A DNA stretch of 64,000 nucleotides from Lepus europaeus (lineage: Eukaryota > Chordata > Mammalia > Lagomorpha > Leporidae). The notes beneath the pieces were generated by a model, which saw nothing but the letters and a program-made list of their open reading frames with translations, did not search any database and was not told the origin of the DNA. Both the position numbers and the translations under genes were made by a program. Positions 56,882-64,000 of this stretch are shown here, in pieces. Each line of letters starts with the position of its first letter. Positions within the stretch are counted from its first letter, which is position 1. The stretch is taken from the NCBI RefSeq assembly GCF_033115175.1, contig NC_084827.1, positions 152,451,701 to 152,515,700 on the forward strand. Reading direction: 5' to 3'.

Positions 56882-56992
56882 AAGGTAATTGCTTCCCAGA
56901 ATGGGATGGACTCATTTGTTGGCCCAGAGGAACAGTGGGGAAAATATCAGCTGTCCCATGCCCTTCTTATATTTTTGACTTCAATCATAAAG
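56882..56992 (+). CDS. PTH2R: PTH2R coding exon 3 (ECD core)
   Basis: 111-base exon, phase 1 in and phase 1 out. After completing a glutamate codon it reads [20 protein letters not shown] and ends FDFNHK plus one base. It carries three of the six ECD cysteines (NCF, ICW, PCP) and the WDG...CWP signature that defines the hormone-receptor domain of class B GPCRs. The aspartate and tryptophan of WDG and the CWP motif stabilise that fold. The acceptor is a strong T-rich tract with tcag; the donor is gtatta. Confidence 0.95.
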
Positions 56993-57107
56993 GTATTACA
57001 TTTTTCTGAAATGATTAATTTGAAAGAGAAACGTACTTGTCTTTTTATGATGTTGTTGTAGTCTCTAAGGGTACTAAGCAATCTCAATGTCTTTCATGTC
57101 CCTATAG
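56993..57107 (+). other. PTH2R: PTH2R intron 3 (115 bp)
   Basis: Very short phase 1 intron from gtatta to 'gtccctatag'. It is free of transposons, in contrast to the neighbouring introns. Confidence 0.9.
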
Positions 57108-57229
57108 GAGTTGCCTTCCGACACTGTAACCCCAATGGAACATGGGATTTTGTGCATAGCTTAAATAAAACATGGTCTAATTATTCAGACTGCCTTCGCT
57201 TTATGCAGCCCGATATCAGCAAAGGAAAG
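57108..57229 (+). CDS. PTH2R: PTH2R coding exon 4 (ECD end)
   Basis: 122-base exon, phase 1 in, phase 0 out. It encodes [29 protein letters not shown] and ends PDISKGK before the gtaatg donor. It supplies the last two ECD cysteines (RHC, SDC), completing the three-disulfide hormone-binding domain, and the conserved NGTW motif. Potential N-glycosylation sites are NGT, NKT and NYS. The next exon (start of the linker to the first membrane helix) is not in the window. Confidence 0.95.
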
Positions 57230-57697
57230 GTAATGAAATTTTTGTGTTTATGAGCCCTAAGGAATAATATTTTATGCAATTGTTGATTGCCAATCATTAT
57301 AAATAGAAATGCTTGCATTCTTTGTCACAAAAGTCATTAAAGATAAAAACATTGTTGGGATCTTTCAGATGCATTTGAAACATCCTGGTATTTTACTTAG
57401 TTTAGTTACGTGGCTGAGATACAGTCATTTATACTTATAAATATGTGTATTATGTTATATTTATATTATATTTTATTACATACAAATATAAAAACCTCAG
57501 TCATTAGTCTGCAGGATTCATGATTTCTTCTTAGTGAATGGCTACATCTTGTCTCATTCTATGTTCCTGAAGGATTGTGCATATTACATATAAAATGCAT
57601 CAAAAATACTTTTTATCTCATTGACAATAGTAAACATTCACTGATATTTAGTGTACTCTCTGATGATCTTTATTTGTAATTTCAATGTTGGCAAATA
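57230..57697 (+). other. PTH2R: Intron 4 start, nothing recognised
   Basis: AT-rich intron DNA following the gtaatg donor, with no recognised repeat. Confidence 0.5.
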
Positions 57698-58008
57698 CAA
57701 GGTGGGCATTTGGCCTAGTGGTTAGGAAGCCTGTGTCTCACATTGGAAGGCCTGAGTTTGATACCGAGCTCTGCTCCTGACTTCGTTTCCTGCTAATGTG
57801 AGCCCTTGGGGGCAGTGTTGATGGCTTAGGTAGTTGTGTCCCTGCCCTCAGCAGGGGAGACCAATACAGAGTTTCCCAGCTCCTGGCATTGGCCACTTGT
57901 CCTTGGCCCTCTGATGTTGTGGGTATTTGTGGCCTGAACCAGTGGATGGCGCTCTGTCTCTTCCTGTTTGTTTGTCTGTCGCTCTGCCTTTCAAATAAAT
58001 AATTAAAA
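57698..58008 (+). mobile_element. Old C-repeat SINE
   Basis: Diverged sense copy: 'ggtgggcatttggcctagtgg' head, 'ctcctgacttcgtttcctgc', ending 'cctttcaaataaataatt'. Flanks gcaaatacaa and acaaatgcaa. Confidence 0.8.
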
Positions 58009-58099
58009 CATTTAAAAGATGACAAATGCAAATTTTCACAGCTTTTAGATGACCATTAAATTAAGTCATGCTTTTATTTACCCTGAGCTGTAACCATTT

Positions 58100-58188
58100 T
58101 TATTAAAGATCTATTTATTTGTAAGGCAAATTTATGGAGGGAGAGGGAGAGTGGGAAAGTGGGAGAGAAGGAGAGAGAGAGAGAGGAA

Positions 58189-58225
<37 letters not shown>

Positions 58226-58478
58226 GGGATATCTTCATTCACTGGTTCACTCCCCAAATGGCCACAATGGCCAGGGTTGGGCCAGGCTGAAGCTAGGAGC
58301 CAGGAGCTTTTTCTGGGTCCTCCATGTGGGTACAGGGGCTGAAGGACTTGGGCCATCTTCTGCTGCTTTCCCAGGCATATTAGAAGGGAGCTGGATGGGA
58401 AGTGGAGCAGTTGGAACTTGAACCAGCACCCAAGTAGGATGCCATCACTGCAGATGTAGATTTAACCTTTCATGGCAT
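58100..58478 (-). mobile_element. C-repeat SINE with long GA array
   Basis: Antisense copy: 'aaagatctatttatttg', an imperfect (GA)n/(GGGA)n array at about 58137-58227, then 'gctaggagccaggagc' and the complement of the body. Confidence 0.85.
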
Positions 58479-58698
58479 GAAAAGCACAGCGATAGCAACA
58501 AATTATAATCTTTTATTTATTTATATTTTAATTTTGTTTAAGGTGTACAAATTTCATGTATTTCCCATATACAGATTCAGGAACATAAGAATACTTCCCA
58601 TTCATCCCTCTCTCTTGCCCTCACTCCCACACTTCTTTGTCTTTCTTCTCCTATTCCCAGTCTTAATTACTACAAAGATTTATTTTCAGTTAGCTTTA

Positions 58699-59033
58699 TT
58701 TTTTAAAAAGATTTATTTATTTACTTGAAAGTCAGAGTTACACACAGAGAGAAGGAGAGGCAGAGAGAGAGAGTGGTCTTCCATCCGCTGGTTCATTCCC
58801 CAGTTGGCTGCAATGGCTGGAGCTGTGCAGATCTGAAGCCAGGAGCCAGGAGCTTCCTCTGGATCTTCCATGTGGGTGCAGGGGCCAAGGACTTCAGCCA
58901 TCCTCTACTGTCTTCCCAGACCATAGCAGCGAGCTGGATGGGAAGTGGAGCAGCTGGGACTTGAACCGGTGCCCATGTAGGATGCCAGCACTGCAGGCAG
59001 TGGCTTTACCTACTACACCACTGCGCTGACTCC
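58699..59033 (-). mobile_element. C-repeat SINE in L1 3' UTR
   Basis: Antisense full-length copy. Target duplication ttcagttagcttta (58685-58698) and ttcagttaacttta (59034-59047), one mismatch. Confidence 0.9.
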
Positions 59034-61439
59034 TTCAGTTAACTTTATGCTCATAAGATTAACCCTGCACTAAGGAAAGAATTCAACAAATAGTATGAAG
59101 AAATAAAATTGTTCCTCAATAGTTGAGACAAAGTCTGTTCAAAATCATTGCAACTCAAAGTGTCAATTTCACTACTTTATATTACCTTTTAGGTACTCTA
59201 TTAGTTACCACAGTTCAAAGAGACCTTATGATGTTTGTCTTTGTGGGACTACCATATTTCATTAAGTATAATGTTTCCCAGTTGCACCCATTTTGTTGAA
59301 AATAACAAGATTTCATTTTTTAACCACTGTGTAATATTCCATAGAGTATATATACCATAATTTCTTTATCCAGTCAACAGTTGATGGACATCTGGGTTGA
59401 TTCCATATCTTAACTATTGTGAATTGAGCTGCAATTAGCATGGGAGGTACAGATAACTCTTTCATCCACTGATTTCACTTCATTTGGGTAAATTCCCAGT
59501 AATGGAATGGCTGGGTCAGATGATAGTTCAATATTCAGATTTCTGAGGTATCTCCATGCTGTCTTCCACAGGTGCTGCATCAGTTTATGTTACCACCAAC
59601 AGTAGATTAAGGAACCTTTTTCCCCACATCTTTGCAAGCATTTGTCACTTGTTGATTTCTGTATGAGAGCCATTCTAACCGGGGTGATATGAAGCCTCAT
59701 TGTGGTTTTGATTTGCAGTTCCCTGATGGCTAGTGATCTTGAATATTTTCTCAAGTGTCTGTTGGCCATTTGAATTTCCTTTCTTGAAAAATGCCTGTTC
59801 AAGTCCTTTAACCATTTCTTAACTGGATTGTTTGTTTTGTTGTTGTTGAGTTTCTTGAACTCTTTATATAGATTCTGGATATTAATCCCTTATCAGTTGT
59901 GTAGTTTGCAAATATTTTCCACCTTTCTGTCCGTTGCCTCTTTGCTTTGCTATTCCTTTTGCAGTGCAGAAGCTTCTCAGCTTGATGTAATCCCATTTGT
60001 CAATGTTGGCTTTGATTGCCTGTGCTTCTGGGGTTTTCCAAGAAGTCTTTGCATATGCCAGTGCCTTGTAGAATTTCCCAAATGTTCCCTAGTAATTGGA
60101 TGGTATCAGGTTATAGGCTTAGGTCTTTGACCCATTTTGAGTGGATTTCTGTGTAAGTATAAGGTAGGGATATTGTTTCATGCTTCTGCGCATGGAGAGC
60201 CAGTTTCCCCAGCACCATTTGTTGAAGAGACTGTCCTTACTCCAGGGATTAATTTCAGTTCCTTTGTCAAAGATAAGTTTTTTTTGCATATGAATGGGTT
60301 GATTTCTGTTGCTTCTATTCTGTTCCATTGTTCTACAAGTCTGTTTTTGTGCCAGTAGCAGGCTGTTTTGGTTATAAATGTCCTGTAGTACATCTTGAAA
60401 TCTGGTGCTGTGATGTCTCTCACTTTGTTTTTGTTGTTTAAGATTACCTTAGCTATTTGGGGTCTCTTGTGTTTCTACATGAATTTTAGCACAATTTTTT
60501 TAGATCTGAGAATGATGCATTTGTTGTTTTGATTGGGATCACATCGAATCTGTAAATTGCTTTGGGTAGTATAAACATTTTGATGATATTGATTCTTCCA
60601 ATCCATGAACATGGAAGATTTTTTCATTTTTTGTGTCTCCTATTTCTTTTTTTAATGTTTTGTAATTTTCATCATAGAACTCTTTGACATCCTTGGTTAA
60701 ATATATTACAAGGTATTTATTTTTTTGTAGGTATTGTGAATGGGATTGATCTTAGAAGTTCTTTCTTGGCCATGGAATTGCATTGTCTTATATACAAAGG
60801 CTACTGATTTTTATGTATTAATTTTGTATCCAAATACTTTACCAAACTCTTATGAGTTCCAATAGTCTCTCAGTGGAGTCTTTTGGATCTCCTATGTAGA
60901 ATCATGTCACTTGAAAATAGGATAGTTTGATATCATTCTTTCTAATTTGTAACCTTTGATTTGTTTTTCTTGCCTAATTGCTCTGGCTAAAACTTCCAGG
61001 ACTATATTAAATAGCAATTGTTAGAGTGGGCATTCTTGTTTGGTTCTGAATCTAAGTGGGAATGCTTTTATTTTTTCTCTATTCAATAATATGCTAGCTG
61101 TGTTTGTCATAGATTGCTTTGATTGTGTTTAAGAATGTTCCTTCTATATCCAGTTTGCTTAAGGTTTTCATGATGAAAGGATATTGTATTCTATCAAATG
61201 CTTTCTCTGCATCTATTGATATAATTACATGGTTTTTGTTCTTCAGTTTGTTAATGTGATGTATCATATTGATTGATTAATTTGTGAATGTTGAACCATC
61301 CCTGCAAATCAGGTATGAATACCGTTTGATCTTGATGAATGATCTTTCTGATGTGTTGTTGGATTTGATTAGTTGGTATTTTGTTGAGGATTTTTTTCTT
61401 GTATGTTATTCAGGGATATTGGTCTATAATTCTCTTTCT

Positions 61440-61785
61440 CTTTTTTTTTTTATTTTTGACAGGCAGAGTAGACAGTGAGAGAGAGACAGAGAGAAAGGTC
61501 TTCCTTTTGCCGTTGGTTCACCCTCCAATGGCCGCCGCGGTAGGCGCGCTGCGGCCGGTGCACCGCGCTGATCCGATGGCAGGAGCCAGGTGCTTCTCCT
61601 GGTCTCCCATGGGGTGCAGGGCCCAAGCACTTGGGCCATCCTCCACTGCACTCCCTGGCCACAGCAGAGAGCTGGCCTGGAAGAGGGGCAACCGGGACAG
61701 GATCGGTGCCCCGACCGGGACTAGAACCCGGTGTGCCGGCGCCACAAGGCGGAGGATTAGCCTAGTGAGCCGCGGCGCTGGCCAA
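61440..61785 (-). mobile_element. C-repeat SINE in L1 ORF2
   Basis: Antisense young copy with near-consensus head complement 'gccgcggcgctggcc'. Exact target duplication ataattctctttct at 61426-61439 and 61786-61799. Confidence 0.93.
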
Positions 61786-63540
61786 ATAATTCTCTTTCTT
61801 CTATTGTATCTTTTTTCTGGTTTAGGAATTAAGGTGATGCTGTCTTCATAGAAGGAGTTTGGAAGGATTCCCTCTGTTTCAGCTGTTTTGAATAGCATGA
61901 GAAGAACTAGAATTATTTCTTTAAAAGTTTGGTATAATTCAGCAGTGAAGCCATCCAGTCTTGGGCTTAACTTTTTTGGGAGGATCTTCATTCCTGATTA
62001 AATCTCCATCTTGGTTGTTGGTCTGTTTAGGTTTTCTATATTTTCATGGCTCAATTTACGTAGGTTTTGTGTGTCTGAGAATCTATCATTCCTTCTACAT
62101 TTCCCAATTCTCTTTGTAGTAATTTCTCATGATTCTTTTTATATCCATGTTGTCTGTTGTTACATTTCCTTTTTCACTTCTGATTTTATATATTTGGATC
62201 TTCTTTCTTTCTTTTTGCTACTTGGGCCAATGGTGTATCAATTTTGTTTATTATTTCAAAAAATAGCTCTTCATTTTGCTGATTTTTTATGTTATTTTGG
62301 TTTCAATTTTGTTGATTTCTTCTCTAATTTTGACTATTTCTCTTTTCCTACTATTTTTGGTTTGGTTTGTTGTCTTTTATGGTTATTGAGATGTGATGTC
62401 TTCTTTATTTGATGTCTTTCCAATTTCTATCAGCTTCCCTCTTACACTTGCTTTTGCAGTATCCCATAAGTTTTGATATGTTGTGTTGTTGTTTTCATTT
62501 GTTTCTTGAAAATTTTGATTTCTTCCATGGCCCACTGTTCATTCATAAGCATGTTGTTCAGTCTCTGTGTATTTGCATATATTCTAGGGATTCTTGATTT
62601 GTTGATTTCCAGCTTCATTCCATTGTCACAGAAGATGTGTAGTATGATTTTTATCTTTTTGAATTTTCTGAGACTTCATTTATGGCCAGTATCTTATCTA
62701 TTCAAGAGAAATTTCTATTTTCTGATGAAAAGTATGTGAATTCTGCAACTATAGGATGAAATGTTCTATCAGTTAGGTCCATTTGGTCTATGGTGTTGAT
62801 TAGCTTTGTTGTTTGTTGATTTTCTGTCTGGTTGATCTGTCCATTGAAGAAGTGGGGTGTTGAAGTCCCCTATTACTATTGTATTGGAATCTATATCTCC
62901 CCTTAGAATCATTAACAATTTATTTTAAATAGACAGGCACATTTCCTGTTGAGTGATCCCTTAATCATTATGTAGTGGTCTTCTTTGTCTCTTTAAACAG
63001 TTTTTGTGTTAAATCCTATTTTGTCTGACATTAGGATGACTACACAAGCTTTTTTAGGCTTTTAATTAGCATGGACTATCTTTTCTATCCTTTCATTTTC
63101 AGTCTGCATATATTTTTATTGATGACATGTGCTTCTTATAGAAAGATTTTTTTTTTGTAGGCAGATGTTTCTTGTCTGCAGATTTTTTAAAATCCATTCA
63201 GCCATTCTGTATTTTTTAACTGGAGAGTTTAGGCCATTTACATTGGAGATTTCTATTGATAAATAATGACTTGGCACTGCAATTTTTCCATAAATATTCC
63301 TATGTTTACTTTGAATGTCCTTTGTACTTTTACTTGGAGATTTTCTGCCTTCACATTCTTTCAGAGTGATGATTGTATCCCTGCATTTTTGTGTTTAGCA
63401 GATCATAAAGCATCTTTTGTTAGATGAGTGGTGACACATTCTTTCAATTTCTGTTTGTTATGGAAGGTCTTTATTTCACCTTCATTCATGAATGAGAGGT
63501 TTGCTGGTATAGTATTCTGGGTTGACAGTTTTTTTCTCTT

Positions 63541-63850
63541 AAGACTTAAGGCTGTTTTGATTATAACTGTTATTTAGTATGTCTTAAAATTTGATATTGT
63601 GATGCTTCTGGCTTTGTTTTTGTTGTTTTGGATTGCTTTAGCTATTCAGGGTCTCTTTTGTTTCCATATGAATTTTCTTAGCATTTTTTCTAGATCTGAG
63701 AGAAATGTCATTGTTTCTTTGATTGGGATCACACTGAATCTGTAAATTGCTTTGGGTAGTATGGACATTTTGATGTTATTTATTCTTGCAATCTATGAAT
63801 ATGAAAGATTTTTCTTTTTTGTGTCTTCTATTTCTTTCTGGAGTTTGATA
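63541..63850 (-). mobile_element. Separate L1 ORF2 fragment
   Basis: Joined directly to the ORF1 part of the preceding L1, this piece repeats an ORF2 stretch equivalent to about 60360-60660 ('gtgatgcttctggctttg', 'cacactgaatctgtaaattg'). It is therefore a second copy, lacking both ends, or a rearranged part of the same element. Confidence 0.75.
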
Positions 63851-64000
63851 TTTTGCAAGTATCATACTGTAAAAATTACCATGTATATCCCATGACTAAA
63901 GGCATTTTTGTACTGCAATTTATATATAATCAGAATGTTTGAAGAACTCATATTCTTTAGTATTAATCTGAGATTGAGCATAATGATTAGGAGTAGGGAA
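63851..64000. other. PTH2R: Right edge, intron 4
   Basis: AT-rich DNA; nothing recognised. The gene continues beyond the window. Confidence 0.4.

Larger units (their letters stand above)
58479..63540 (-). mobile_element. Old LINE-1, minus strand
   Basis: Antisense, older L1: 3' UTR from about 58490 (split by the SINE at 58699), ORF2 from about 59340, and part of ORF1 to about 63540, where it stops in the middle of ORF1. ORF2 is decayed: fragments such as [15 protein letters not shown] (59590-59802) and [14 protein letters not shown] (59808-59996) survive between stops. A young SINE (61440-61785) split the RT region. It is inactive. Confidence 0.85.

Overview
The window is mammalian nuclear DNA, most likely from a rabbit (Oryctolagus cuniculus) or a close lagomorph. 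Two things indicate this: dozens of tRNA-derived C-repeat SINEs (head 'ggccggcgcc', a 'ggttctagtcccggt' block, a CT-rich tail, then A-rich DNA), and a lagomorph-type LINE-1 family. There is no bacterial or phage content. Nearly every long open frame lies in a retroelement or is chance.

The one cellular gene is the 5' part of PTH2R (parathyroid hormone 2 receptor, a class B GPCR) on the + strand. Four coding exons are supported by frame, splice sites and recognisable protein: exon 1 at 2282-2356 (signal peptide, inside a CpG-rich promoter region of about 1640-2560), exon 2 at 39924-40026, exon 3 at 56882-56992 and exon 4 at 57108-57229. Together they encode about 137 residues: the signal peptide and most of the hormone-binding extracellular domain with its six cysteines. 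Intron 1 is about 37.6 kb, intron 2 about 16.9 kb and intron 3 only 115 bp. The rest of the gene lies beyond the right edge.

Region by region: 1-1640 is upstream DNA with a SINE, a MIR split by a MaLR LTR and a CA repeat. Intron 1 (2357-39923) holds a MER5A DNA transposon, many SINEs, a nearly intact full-length L1 on the minus strand (13332-20452, with target-site duplications and two visible ORF2 lesions), a second L1 with a 5' inversion (24621-28897), and older L1 pieces at 31850-36430. Intron 2 (40027-56881) holds an antisense class I endogenous retrovirus (41555-48414) with decayed gag, pro, pol and env, plus SINEs, an MLT1-like LTR, an old L1 tail and an L2. Intron 4 (57230-64000, incomplete) holds SINEs and an old L1 (about 58480-63540) abutting another L1 fragment.

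I found no novel biological system. The observations worth a second look concern retroelement history: nested insertions with clean target duplications, an inverted L1, two possible L1 3' transductions, two SINEs sharing one target site, and specific deletions that disabled the provirus.
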